Of a stretch of DNA of 9,841 bases, positions 1 through 6,761 are shown piece after piece. The stretch covers positions 1 to 9,841 of the forward strand of contig CAJTQO010000067.1 of assembly GCA_910578405.1 (NCBI GenBank). The letters run 5' to 3'. The notes below the pieces were generated by a model that had not been told where the DNA came from, did no database searches, and saw only the letters and a program-made list of their open reading frames with translations. Position numbers and translations under genes: made by a program. The stretch's first letter is position 1, and the number at the start of each line of letters is the position of its first letter. The DNA is from an uncultured Lachnospiraceae bacterium. Lineage in GTDB: Bacteria > Bacillota > Clostridia > Lachnospirales > Lachnospiraceae.

Positions 1-62
1 TGGTTTGGTCGGATAGTCCGCCAAACAGTTAAATTAAGCGACTTCACGTCGCACCAAGGAAT
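1..62. other. Two hairpins at the receptor gene breakpoint
   Basis: Positions 3-13 and 17-26 pair as a 10-bp stem with one bulged T at position 9 and a 3-nt loop. Positions 38-42 and 48-52 form a perfect 5-bp stem with a 5-nt loop. The frame of the following chemotaxis gene has a TAA stop at 30-32, and none of the three plus-strand frames here reads as receptor sequence. This segment therefore looks foreign to the receptor gene. A hairpin-bearing end would suit an IS200/IS605-type element, which lacks terminal inverted repeats, but no transposase is visible and the window starts here. An upstream gene's terminator or an assembly artefact are alternatives. Confidence 0.35.
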
Positions 63-1088
63 ATGGAGCATGGGGAGTTGGGGCTTGGCTCCGGCCAGCC
101 AGTGGAGATGAAAATACGCTCTAAAGATGAAATTGGTTATCTGGCTACTATTTTTGAGAATACGATACAGCGTATGAGGGATTACATAGGGGAAATATCC
201 GCGATTTTGGCAGCCATTTCAGAAGGAAACTTAACGACTGGCACACAACAGGATTATGTAGGGGATTTTGCTTCTATTAAAGGCTCTTTGGATGGCATAC
301 TGGATAAGCTGAACCTTACCATGTCGCAGATTGTGGAAAGCACAGAATATGTTTCAAGCGGGGCGGAACAAGTGTCTGTAGGAGCCCAGGCATTGAGCCA
401 GGGCGCAGTGGAGCAGGCCAGCACGGTGGAAGCGTTAGAAATGAATATGCGCGAGGTTTCCAGGAAAGTGACGCAGTCGGCGGAAAATGCGGAGCAGGCC
501 AGCAGGAATGTGGAAATGGTCGGCGCCCAGATTATGGAAAGCAATGAAAAAATGCAGGAAATGATAGAGGCGATGCAGGAAATCAGCGACAGTTCCAATG
601 AGATTAGCAAGATTATCAAGACTATTGAAAGCATAGCCTCCCAAACCAATATCCTGGCATTGAATGCGGCAGTGGAAGCGGCGCGGGCAGGAGAAACCGG
701 CAAAGGATTTGCCGTGGTGGCGGAGGAAGTGCGTGCGCTGGCAAGTAAGAGTGCGGAAGCATCCAAATCAACGGCGAACCTGATTGAACGTTCCATCGAA
801 CGGGTGAACCATGGGGCTATGATTGTGAATGAAACGGCATCCCAGTTGGCGGCGGTAGTGGCCGGTGCAAGCGAAGTGGTGGAGACGACAAATGAAATTG
901 CTGAGACATCCCGGATGCAGGCGCAGGCTATTTCCGATATTCAGGAAAGCATCAGCCAGATTTCTTGCGTGGTGCAGACGAACTCCGCTACAGCGCAGGA
1001 GAGCGCTGCAACAAGTGAGGAGTTAAGCGCGCAGGCGAATGTGTTAAAGAACCTGACGGGAATGTTCCGTGTGAAAGGAAGGAAATAA
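63..1088 (+). CDS. Methyl-accepting chemotaxis protein, N-terminally truncated
   Basis: This is the cytoplasmic signalling half of a chemoreceptor, which would couple to CheW and CheA. Residues 1-37 match only the second half of a HAMP domain (GEL, then KDEIGYL at 21-27). A second HAMP-like segment follows at about 40-90 (ISEGNL, DYVGDF). The rest is a long coiled coil. The highly conserved hairpin tip is at 193-227 (SQTNILALNAAVEAARAG, then GKGFAVVAEEVRALA), and the protein ends shortly after the methylation helices. No transmembrane helix or ligand-binding domain is present, although this receptor class normally has both. An in-frame TAA lies 31 bases before the ATG, and the only Shine-Dalgarno-like bases (AAGGA) are too close to it. 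The gene is best read as a 5'-truncated remnant; a soluble receptor is possible but less likely. The family call is certain, but whether it is functional is not. Confidence 0.85.
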   Translation: MEHGELGLGSGQPVEMKIRSKDEIGYLATIFENTIQRMRDYIGEISAILAAISEGNLTTGTQQDYVGDFASIKGSLDGILDKLNLTMSQIVESTEYVSSGAEQVSVGAQALSQGAVEQASTVEALEMNMREVSRKVTQSAENAEQASRNVEMVGAQIMESNEKMQEMIEAMQEISDSSNEISKIIKTIESIASQTNILALNAAVEAARAGETGKGFAVVAEEVRALASKSAEASKSTANLIERSIERVNHGAMIVNETASQLAAVVAGASEVVETTNEIAETSRMQAQAISDIQESISQISCVVQTNSATAQESAATSEELSAQANVLKNLTGMFRVKGRK

Positions 1089-1198
1089 GGGAGAAAGAAC
1101 GCGACGCCGTTTGGCTCCTGGAAAAGATTGGTAAAAAGAGGCATGGATAATATGCTGTAGATAAAGGCAGTAGGGATTACGGCAATTTATAAGTTTAA

Positions 1199-1234
1199 GA
1201 AAGGGAGAGATAATTTTGGGTTATCTCTCCTTTC
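1199..1234 (+). terminator. Terminator-like hairpin after the receptor gene
   Basis: Positions 1199-1213 pair with 1221-1234 as a 14-bp stem with a single bulged G, around a 7-nt loop (TTTTGGG). The T tract on the plus strand is interrupted (TTTCC, then CTCTTTT further on), so termination may be weak. The position about 110 bp after the receptor stop codon fits the end of that transcript. Otherwise 1089-1378 holds no gene that I can support. Confidence 0.5.
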
Positions 1235-1378
1235 CTATAGCTCTTTTAGATATGGCAGTGGATAAACTGTTTGAATAATTGGCATATGGATTAATATTCC
1301 ATGCCGATTGTTCTTAGTTAAGGGGGAAGGAGAAGCCTTTATGTTAGGATTTAAACATAAGACAGTGTATTTCGCTGT

Positions 1379-1420
1379 AAAAAAGAAAACCCTGCAGCCA
1401 TGCTGGTTTGCAGGATTTTC
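1379..1420 (-). terminator. Intrinsic terminator of tRNA-Ser
   Basis: On the minus strand, GAAAATCCTGCA (1420-1409) pairs with TGCAGGGTTTTC (1396-1385), a 12-bp stem with one T-G wobble and a 12-nt loop. Six T residues follow directly (plus-strand A run, 1379-1384). It lies 6 bp after the 3' end of the tRNA and reads in the same direction, so it is a textbook rho-independent terminator. Confidence 0.85.
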
Positions 1421-1426
1421 AAGTGA

Positions 1427-1512
1427 CGGAGTGGGTGGGATTCGAACCCACGTGGCGTTACCGCCAAACGCATTTCGAGTGCGCCCCGTTATGACCGCTT
1501 CGATACCACTCC
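1427..1512 (-). tRNA. tRNA-Ser (anticodon CGA)
   Basis: The minus strand folds as a class II tRNA. The 7-bp acceptor stem is GGAGTGG/CCACTCC with discriminator G. The anticodon loop is CTCGAAA on a GCGCA/TGCGT-type stem, giving anticodon CGA, which reads the serine codon UCG. The long variable arm contains GGCG-GTAA-CGCC, as serine tRNAs require. The T arm is GTGGG-TTCGAAT-CCCAC. CCA is not encoded (the next bases are TCA), so a CCA-adding enzyme must finish the 3' end. It is the only minus-strand gene here and stands alone with its own promoter candidate and terminator. The exact ends are inferred from base pairing. Confidence 0.95.
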
Positions 1513-1619
1513 CAATATGTCCAACCCAAAGTCACTCCAAAATGAGAGGACGAAGAGAGGACTCAGAAAAATGCTAAGTTGTAAATCTTAAAAAAATATA
1601 TGACATAACACTGCCTTAT

Positions 1620-1648
1620 ATTCTAACTCATATTTTTACATTTAGCAA
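1620..1648 (-). promoter_or_regulatory. Candidate promoter for tRNA-Ser
   Basis: On the minus strand, TTGCTA (1648-1643) and TAGAAT (1625-1620) are separated by 17 bp, a good sigma-A (vegetative) spacing. Transcription would start near 1613 and give a precursor leader of about 100 nt before the tRNA. The -35 differs from consensus at two positions and the surroundings are AT-rich, so a chance match is possible. Confidence 0.45.
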
Positions 1649-1722
1649 GATATTCGTAAAAATTCATGAAAATTTTAGAAAAATCCAGTTGAAATCCTTT
1701 TTTATAATGTGGAAAAACTTAG

Positions 1723-1751
1723 TTGTGGTGAAAAGTAAATTATTATATAAT
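1723..1751 (+). promoter_or_regulatory. Candidate pfkA promoter
   Basis: TTGTGG (1723-1728) and a perfect TATAAT (1746-1751) are separated by 17 bp. The expected start is near 1758, giving a leader of about 55 nt before the pfkA ATG. A second TATAAT at 1703-1708 has no -35 at a useful distance. The site diverges from the tRNA promoter candidate across about 75 bp of AT-rich DNA; 1513-1813 otherwise holds no gene. Confidence 0.65.
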
Positions 1752-1813
1752 AAGAATGGAACGGGAAGAAAGGCTTTCCGCAAAAGCAGAAAACAGTTTT
1801 AGGAGGGTATCAA

Positions 1814-2887
1814 ATGAAAAGAATAGGAATGTTGACCAGCGGTGGGGATTGCCAGGCGCTGAATGCAGCAATGCGTGGGGTGGCAAAATGTCTTTTTAAC
1901 AGTGGGGAAAATGTAGAGATGTATGGTTTCCTGGAAGGGTACCGGGGATTGATTTACGGAAATTTCCGTATGCTGACCGGACGTGATTTTTCAGGGGTGT
2001 TGACCAAAGGCGGCACCATACTGGGGAGTTCCAGAACACCTTTTAAGACGATAAAAGATCCCGATGAAAATGGGTTGGATAAAGTAGAGGCAATGAAACA
2101 AAACTATTATAAGCTCCGTCTGGACTGTCTGGTAATATTGGGAGGGAACGGAACGCATAAGACGGCCAACCTTTTGCGCAGCGAAGGGCTGAATGTGGTG
2201 ACTTTGCCAAAAACTATTGACAATGACCTATGGGGCACTGATATGACTTTTGGGTTCCAGAGCGCGGTTAATATTGCGACAGACGCCATTGACTGCATCC
2301 ATACCACGGCAGCTTCCCATGGCAGGGTGTTTATCGTAGAGGTTATGGGGCATAAGGTAGGCTATCTTACCCTGAATGCAGGAATTGCAGGCGGTGCGGA
2401 TATTATCCTGATTCCAGAAATCCCGTATGATATCAAAAAGGTGATTGACAAGATAGAGGAAAGAAACCGGAACGGAAGCATGTTTACGATTTTGGCGGTG
2501 GCAGAGGGAGCTATTTCAAAAGAGGACGCTAAACTGTCCAAGAAGGAATATAAAGAGAAGATGAAAAATTACAAATTCCCTTCCGTTTCCTATGAAATTG
2601 CGCAGCAGATTCAGGAAAAGAGCGGCCATGAAGTGAGAGTGACGGTGCCAGGCCATACACAGCGCGGCGGGAGTCCCTGCCCTTACGACCGGGTATTTGC
2701 CAGCAGGCTTGGCTCTGAAGCGGGCAAGATGATTTTGAATGGGGAATATGGCTTTATGGTAGGCTATAAAAATCGTGAAATTGTGAAGGTGCCGTTGGAG
2801 GAAGTGGCAGGCAAACTGAAGATGGTTGCGCCGGATGCAAGGATTGTGAAAGAGGCCAAATTGCTTGGGATTTGTTTCGGTGATTAA
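1814..2887 (+). CDS. pfkA: 6-phosphofructokinase, PfkA family (mixed ATP/PPi clade)
   Basis: It phosphorylates fructose 6-phosphate to fructose 1,6-bisphosphate, the committed step of glycolysis, in the cytoplasm. The 357-residue protein opens with the phosphate-donor loop TSGGDCQALNAAMRG (8-22). The catalytic motif PKTIDND is at 132-138, with the base Asp136. GHTQRGGSP and YDR carry the sugar-phosphate-binding Arg and His residues. Three substitutions stand out against E. coli PfkA: Asn112 for Asp103, Lys133 for Gly124, and His180 for Arg162 in the MGR motif. Gly113 (E. coli Gly104) is kept, which favours ATP, whereas the Lys is usual in pyrophosphate enzymes. In the family, Gly104 with Lys124 marks the group whose donor cannot be told from annotation alone. 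The start is set by AGGAGGG at 1801-1807, 6 nt before the ATG. It is probably the first gene of its transcript, with dnaX 71 bp downstream. The fold is certain; the phosphate donor is not. Confidence 0.93.
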   Translation: MKRIGMLTSGGDCQALNAAMRGVAKCLFNSGENVEMYGFLEGYRGLIYGNFRMLTGRDFSGVLTKGGTILGSSRTPFKTIKDPDENGLDKVEAMKQNYYKLRLDCLVILGGNGTHKTANLLRSEGLNVVTLPKTIDNDLWGTDMTFGFQSAVNIATDAIDCIHTTAASHGRVFIVEVMGHKVGYLTLNAGIAGGADIILIPEIPYDIKKVIDKIEERNRNGSMFTILAVAEGAISKEDAKLSKKEYKEKMKNYKFPSVSYEIAQQIQEKSGHEVRVTVPGHTQRGGSPCPYDRVFASRLGSEAGKMILNGEYGFMVGYKNREIVKVPLEEVAGKLKMVAPDARIVKEAKLLGICFGD

Positions 2888-2906
2888 AGGATTTGTCCAT
2901 AAAAAC

Positions 2907-2938
2907 TTTCCGTTGCGGCAGGCCGAAGGCAGCGGAAA
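2907..2938 (+). other. Stem-loop between pfkA and dnaX
   Basis: Positions 2907-2916 pair with 2929-2938 as a 10-bp GC-rich stem (one G-T wobble) with a 12-nt loop. No T tract follows on the plus strand, so it is not a classical terminator there. It ends 20 bp before the dnaX start and could be an mRNA processing or stability element, or a weak attenuator. On the minus strand a short T run follows the stem. Confidence 0.4.
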
Positions 2939-2958
2939 CGTAAGAAGAGAGGTTATGT

Positions 2959-4524
2959 ATGACTTATACAGCGTTGTACCGTAAATTCCGCCCCCAGGAT
3001 TTCGCAGATGTGAAAGGGCAGGATCCTATTGTAGCTACATTAAAGAATCAAATCAGGGCAGGGCGTATCGGTCATGCATACCTTTTTTGCGGAACCCGTG
3101 GGACAGGCAAGACGACGATAGCAAAAATTTTTGCAAAAGCCGTAAATTGCGAGAATCCATCGGATGCAAGTCCCTGTGGGGAATGCGCCCTTTGCCGGGC
3201 CATTGCGTCAGGGGCCAGTATGAATGTAATTGAGATAGACGCAGCGTCCAATAATGGCGTAGATAATATACGTGAAATTGTGGATGAGGTATCCTATTCC
3301 CCAGCGGAAGGGAAATATAAGGTTTATATTATAGATGAAGTTCATATGCTTTCCATGGGAGCTTTTAATGCATTGTTAAAAACATTGGAAGAGCCGCCGT
3401 CCTATGTAATCTTTATTCTGGCGACGACAGAGGTTCATAAGATACCCATTACCATTCTGTCACGGTGTCAGCGGTATGATTTTAAACGGATTTCTATAGA
3501 GACGATTGCAGGCCGGATGCGGGAACTGACAGAGGCGGAGGGAGTTTTGGCGCAGGAAAGGGCGCTGCGTTATATAGCAAAGACGGCGGACGGTTCCATG
3601 CGGGACGCCCTCAGCCTTTTGGATCAGTGCATTGCGTTCCATTTTGGGGAAGAGCTGACTTATAATAAGGCTTTGGAAGTTCTTGGGGCAGTGGATACGG
3701 CAGTGTTTGGCAGGCTGTTTCGGCTGGTGCAGGACGCAGACGTAACCGGGTGCATTGGTTTGTTGGAGGAGATTGTCGTACAGGGAAGGGAACTGTCCCA
3801 GTTTGTCAGTGATTTTACGTGGTATTTGCGCAATCTTCTTCTAGTGCAAAGTTCGGAAGATATTGAGGATGTGATTGATGTATCCTCAGAAAATCTGGAA
3901 AAGCTAAAGGAAGAGGCTAATCTGGCGGACATGGAAGCGATTGTCCGTTATATCCACATATTTTCGGAACTGTCAAACCGTATCCGCTATGCATCACAAA
4001 AGCGGATTTTAATTGAAGTGGCATTGATTAAACTGTGCAGACCGCGTATGGAAACCAGCCAAGAGGGGCTCCTTGGCCGTGTCCGGGAGTTGGAAAGGAG
4101 GCTGGAAAGCGGAATCTTTACCGTGGCTGCGCAGGGTGGCCCCGTATCTGCGGCAGATGCAGGCAAAGCGTCCGAGTCAGTGAAGGAAGCGTTGCCAAAG
4201 GCTATTCCGGAGGACGTAAAAAGGGTGGTGGAGCGATGGAATTCCATTGTTACAGACATGGAACAGCCCATGAAAACCTACCTGAAGGGAGCGCGCTTAA
4301 GCCTTGGCGGCGAAAACCGCCTGCTGGTTGTAGTGGAAGACGGCATTGCCTCAGACTATTTGAAAAATCCGGAAAATAAGGCGCATCTGCAACAAATGAT
4401 AGCGGCATCCGTGCAAAAAGAAATAGAGATAGAAATACAAAGCGTGAACAGCGGACAAGACAAGGAGGATGCATATATAGACCTAACCCAAATCATAAAC
4501 ATGGAAATCGAAGAAGAAGAGTAG
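2959..4524 (+). CDS. dnaX: DNA polymerase III subunit gamma/tau
   Basis: This is the ATPase of the clamp loader, which opens and places the beta sliding clamp on primed DNA. The 521-residue protein begins with the typical YRKFRPQ motif. Walker A GTRGTGKT is at 45-52, a zinc-binding set at Cys64, Cys73, Cys76 and Cys79, Walker B IIDEVHML at 124-131, sensor-1 ILATTE near 153-158, and the SRC arginine-finger motif at 168-170. The clamp-loader helical and collar domains follow to about residue 360. A short variable tail resembles the tau C-terminal region. No A-rich slippery sequence like that used in E. coli to make gamma is visible. The ATG at 2959 has AGAGAGG 6 nt upstream; another ATG at 2955 is out of frame. 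It heads the usual dnaX-ybaB-recR cluster, but a 234-bp repeat-bearing gap separates it from ybaB. Confidence 0.97.
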   Translation: MTYTALYRKFRPQDFADVKGQDPIVATLKNQIRAGRIGHAYLFCGTRGTGKTTIAKIFAKAVNCENPSDASPCGECALCRAIASGASMNVIEIDAASNNGVDNIREIVDEVSYSPAEGKYKVYIIDEVHMLSMGAFNALLKTLEEPPSYVIFILATTEVHKIPITILSRCQRYDFKRISIETIAGRMRELTEAEGVLAQERALRYIAKTADGSMRDALSLLDQCIAFHFGEELTYNKALEVLGAVDTAVFGRLFRLVQDADVTGCIGLLEEIVVQGRELSQFVSDFTWYLRNLLLVQSSEDIEDVIDVSSENLEKLKEEANLADMEAIVRYIHIFSELSNRIRYASQKRILIEVALIKLCRPRMETSQEGLLGRVRELERRLESGIFTVAAQGGPVSAADAGKASESVKEALPKAIPEDVKRVVERWNSIVTDMEQPMKTYLKGARLSLGGENRLLVVVEDGIASDYLKNPENKAHLQQMIAASVQKEIEIEIQSVNSGQDKEDAYIDLTQIINMEIEEEE

Positions 4525-4532
4525 GAAAGGCG

Positions 4533-4639
4533 AAAAAACAGTATCTATGAGAAAAAAGCGCGGAAGGATATCCGGCAGCAAAGCGGACGGATATTGTTCC
4601 GGGGAAAGAGGCATTTTCGCATGGATACGGTACTGGAAC
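4533..4639. repeat. 107-bp tandem repeat, copy 1
   Basis: The first of two head-to-tail copies between dnaX and ybaB starts with an A6 run at 4533. It differs from copy 2 by a few changes: A for G at 4543, a small change in the hairpin loop region (GCGGACGG here, GCAGCGG there), and one T fewer in a T run. The two length changes cancel, so the period is exactly 107. Inside, 4561-4573 pairs with 4588-4601 as a 13-bp stem with one G-G mismatch. The copy also contains a 36-codon ATG frame (4547-4657) without a nearby ribosome binding site, so coding use is doubtful. Confidence 0.9.
4552..4601 (-). terminator. Minus-strand terminator-like hairpin in repeat copy 1
   Basis: Read on the minus strand, the stem 4601-4588/4573-4561 (13 bp with one mismatch, 13- to 14-nt loop) is followed by CGC and then six T residues (plus-strand A run, 4552-4557). 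This is the shape of an intrinsic terminator, but no minus-strand gene lies to its right in the window. On the plus strand no T tract follows. Confidence 0.35.
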
Positions 4640-4746
4640 AAAAAACAGTGTCTATGAGAAAAAAGCGCGGAAGGATATCCGGCAGCAAAGCAGCGGATAT
4701 TGTTCCGGGGAAAGAGGCATTTTTCGCATGGATACGGTACTGGAAT
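4640..4746. repeat. 107-bp tandem repeat, copy 2
   Basis: The second copy abuts copy 1 and ends at the GGAA just before the ybaB ribosome binding site. The stem is preserved at 4668-4681 and 4694-4707, with a 12-nt loop that differs from copy 1, so the stem arms are identical while the loop has changed. From ATG 4654 this copy is open in the ybaB frame for 35 codons up to the true ybaB start, so an automatic caller could wrongly extend YbaB into the repeat. No further copy is seen in the window. Confidence 0.9.
4659..4707 (-). terminator. Minus-strand terminator-like hairpin in repeat copy 2
   Basis: It has the same architecture as in copy 1: a 13-bp stem with one mismatch, then CGC and a T6 run on the minus strand (plus A run, 4659-4664). 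A tandem pair of such hairpins facing against all neighbouring protein genes is unusual. It may instead act as an RNA structure in the plus-strand dnaX-ybaB transcript. Confidence 0.35.
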
Positions 4747-4758
4747 AGGAGACGGGAA

Positions 4759-5109
4759 ATGGCAAAGAGAGGTGGATTCCCGGGCGGTATGCCCGGAAAT
4801 ATGAATAATCTGATGAAACAGGCACAGCGTATGCAGCGTCAGATGGAAGAAAGCCAGAAGGAGCTGGAAGCGAAGGAATTCAGCGCAGCGGCAGGCGGAG
4901 GAGCCGTGGAAGTGACGGTATCCGGTAAAAAAGAGCTTGTGAAAGTAAAACTTTCGGAGGAGGTAGTGGATCCGGAAGATATTGAAATGCTGGAAGATCT
5001 GGTGGTGGCGGCAGCCAATGAAGCGTTGCGCAAAGTGGATGAGGCCAACGCAGAAGTCATGGGTAAGATGACCGGCGGACTCGGGCTTGGGGGAGGACTT
5101 CCCTTCTAA
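4759..5109 (+). CDS. ybaB: YbaB/EbfC family nucleoid-associated protein
   Basis: This is a small DNA-binding protein of the YbaB/EbfC family, which forms dimers that coat the nucleoid and is nearly always encoded between dnaX and recR. The 116 residues start with a Gly/Met-rich stretch (GGFPGGMPGNMNNLM). A helix follows (KQAQRMQRQMEESQKELEA), then the GGGAVEVTVSGKKELVKVKL beta region, and a C-terminal helix with the VDPEDIEMLEDLV signature. It ends in a Gly-rich tail. The start at 4759 is chosen because AGGAG at 4747-4751 lies 7 nt upstream and the family begins at MAKRGGFPG. A longer frame from 4594 runs through the repeat and is rejected. The stop codon overlaps the recR start (TAATG), so the two are translationally coupled. 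Confidence 0.95.
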   Translation: MAKRGGFPGGMPGNMNNLMKQAQRMQRQMEESQKELEAKEFSAAAGGGAVEVTVSGKKELVKVKLSEEVVDPEDIEMLEDLVVAAANEALRKVDEANAEVMGKMTGGLGLGGGLPF

Positions 5110-5705
5110 TGGACTTATACAGCGGACATATCAATAAACTCATTGACGAACTGGCAGGATTGCCGGGGATTGGAAATAAGTCAGCGCAGAGGCTGGCGTT
5201 CCATTTGATTAACATGCCAAAAGAGCGGGTGGAACGTCTGGCGAAGATTATTGTGGAAGCAAAGGAAAACGTCAGGTATTGCAAAGAATGCTTTACTCTT
5301 ACCGACCAGGAACTTTGCCCGGTCTGCGCCAATGAAAAAAGGGACCACGGCACGATTATGGTAGTGGAGAATACCCGTGACCTGGCAGCTTATGAAAAAA
5401 CGGGAAAGTATACAGGCGTATACCATGTATTGCATGGCGCCATATCGCCGATGCTGGGGATTGGGCCAAATGATATCCGTCTGAAAGAACTGATGGGACG
5501 TCTGGCCGGGGAGATTGGCGAAGTGATACTGGCAACCAATTCCAGTCTGGAAGGGGAAACGACGGCTATGTATATTGGAAAACTTGTGAAGCCTACCGGA
5601 ATTAAAGTGACCAGGATTGCCAGCGGCGTTCCGGTAGGTGGCGATTTGGAATATATAGATGAAGTGACTTTGCTGCGTGCTTTGGAAGGCAGGACGGAGT
5701 TATAA
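5109..5705 (+). CDS. recR: Recombination mediator protein RecR
   Basis: RecR works with RecO (and RecF) to load RecA on single-stranded gaps coated with SSB, in recombinational repair. The 198-residue length is standard. A helix-hairpin-helix region lies at about 14-30 (LAGLPGIGNKSAQRLAFHL). The zinc finger is Cys58, Cys61, Cys70 and Cys73. A Toprim domain follows from about 81 to 175 (VVENTRDL at 85-92, ATNSSLEGE at 142-150). The C-terminal segment carries ASGVPVGGDLEYID, the conserved Walker B-like region. The ATG overlaps the ybaB stop by one base, so it needs no strong ribosome binding site of its own and depends on translation of ybaB. galM follows after 12 bp and is probably in the same transcript. 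Confidence 0.97.
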   Translation: MDLYSGHINKLIDELAGLPGIGNKSAQRLAFHLINMPKERVERLAKIIVEAKENVRYCKECFTLTDQELCPVCANEKRDHGTIMVVENTRDLAAYEKTGKYTGVYHVLHGAISPMLGIGPNDIRLKELMGRLAGEIGEVILATNSSLEGETTAMYIGKLVKPTGIKVTRIASGVPVGGDLEYIDEVTLLRALEGRTEL

Positions 5706-5717
5706 CGGAGGTAAGGG

Positions 5718-6761
5718 ATGAAAATTAGCAAAACAATATTTGGCGTTATGGAGGATGGGACGCAAATATTTTTATACAGCATAGAGAACAGCAAAGGGAT
5801 GAAAGCGCAGGTAATAAATTATGGGGCAATTCTCGTGCGTCTTTATGTGCCGGATAAAAACGGCAAAACAGAGGATGTGGCCCTTGGCTATGACCGTTTG
5901 GATAGCTATTATGTAAATGGCGCCAATTTTGGGGCGACTATTGGGCCGAATGCGAACCGAATAGCCTGTGCCGCTTTTTCCCTGGATGGCATAACATATC
6001 ATCTGGATGTAAACGATGGGGAAAATAACTTACATAGTCATGCAGACCTTGGATTTCACAAGAAGGTTTGGAATGCTGTGGAAGAGGAGGATGGCATAAC
6101 CTTCAGGTTGGAATGCCCGGATGGGGAGATGGGTTTTCCCGGGAATAAAAAGGTGTGGGTGACATATGCCTTGACGGAGGAAAATGAACTTAAGATTCAT
6201 TATCACGCGACAAGTGATAAACCAACCATTATTAATATGACGAACCATACCTATTTCAATCTGGCGGGACACGGCGCAGGCAGCATAGCCGACCATGTGG
6301 TAACGCTTTATGCTTCCCATTATACGCCAGTGCGGGCGGGAGCCATTCCTACCGGGGAGGTTGCGCCAGTGGCAGGGACTCCTATGGACTTCACCAGCCC
6401 GAAAAGGATTGGGGACAGGATAGACAATGATTTTGAACAACTGAAATTGTGCGGCGGTTATGACCACAACTGGGTGTTGGATGGGGAAGAAGGCAGGATG
6501 CGCCATATTGCAACGGTGGAGGAGCCGGTAAGCGGGCGGATTATGAAAGTTTTTACGGATTTGCCGGGCGTTCAGTTTTATGCAGGCAATTTTCAGACAG
6601 AGGAAACCGGGAAAGACGGCGCAGTGTATCATAAACGAACCGGGTTGTGTCTGGAGACACAGTATTATCCAGACACACCGAATAAGCCGCAGTTTCCTTC
6701 CGCAGTATTTGGGCCAGAGAGGGAATACGATACCACTACCGTTTACCAGTTTGAAGCCTGA
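5718..6761 (+). CDS. galM: Aldose 1-epimerase (galactose mutarotase)
   Basis: It interconverts the alpha and beta anomers of hexoses such as galactose, feeding the Leloir pathway, in the cytoplasm. The 347 residues cover the whole family length. The expected active-site residues are present: Arg81 in GPNANRI, His106 in DGENNLHS, His177 in TNHTYFNL, Asp249 in GGYDHNW, and the catalytic Glu313 in CLETQYYPDTPNKPQFP. No signal peptide is seen. GGAGGT at 5707-5712 sits 5 nt before the ATG. The gene follows recR by only 12 bp, although recR has no metabolic link to it, so co-transcription looks like a local arrangement and not a pathway operon. No galK or galT is nearby. No convincing terminator follows; a 5-bp stem near 6773-6792 is weak. 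Confidence 0.93.
   Translation: MKISKTIFGVMEDGTQIFLYSIENSKGMKAQVINYGAILVRLYVPDKNGKTEDVALGYDRLDSYYVNGANFGATIGPNANRIACAAFSLDGITYHLDVNDGENNLHSHADLGFHKKVWNAVEEEDGITFRLECPDGEMGFPGNKKVWVTYALTEENELKIHYHATSDKPTIINMTNHTYFNLAGHGAGSIADHVVTLYASHYTPVRAGAIPTGEVAPVAGTPMDFTSPKRIGDRIDNDFEQLKLCGGYDHNWVLDGEEGRMRHIATVEEPVSGRIMKVFTDLPGVQFYAGNFQTEETGKDGAVYHKRTGLCLETQYYPDTPNKPQFPSAVFGPEREYDTTTVYQFEA

Noticed and set aside
254..796. A 180-residue minus-strand frame opposite the chemoreceptor
   Set aside because: It is the shadow of a biased coiled-coil coding sequence; the plus-strand product is unmistakable.
1308..1577. An 89-residue plus-strand frame
   Set aside because: It runs antisense through the whole tRNA-Ser gene and its terminator, and its ATTCGAACCCAC segment is the complement of the T arm. 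It is not a protein gene.
1703..1708. A perfect TATAAT upstream of pfkA
   Set aside because: TTGAAA at 1689-1694 is only 8 bp away and no -35 stands at 16-18 bp, so the downstream pair at 1723-1751 is preferred.
4594..4758. A 55-codon N-terminal extension of YbaB
   Set aside because: It is made of the 107-bp repeat, exceeds the normal family length, and the strong ribosome binding site before ATG 4759 fixes the start.
2959..5125. A shared 13-mer (GACTTATACAGCG) at the starts of dnaX and recR
   Set aside because: It lies in coding sequence in two different frames and has no symmetry. I judged it a coincidence and not a regulatory site.
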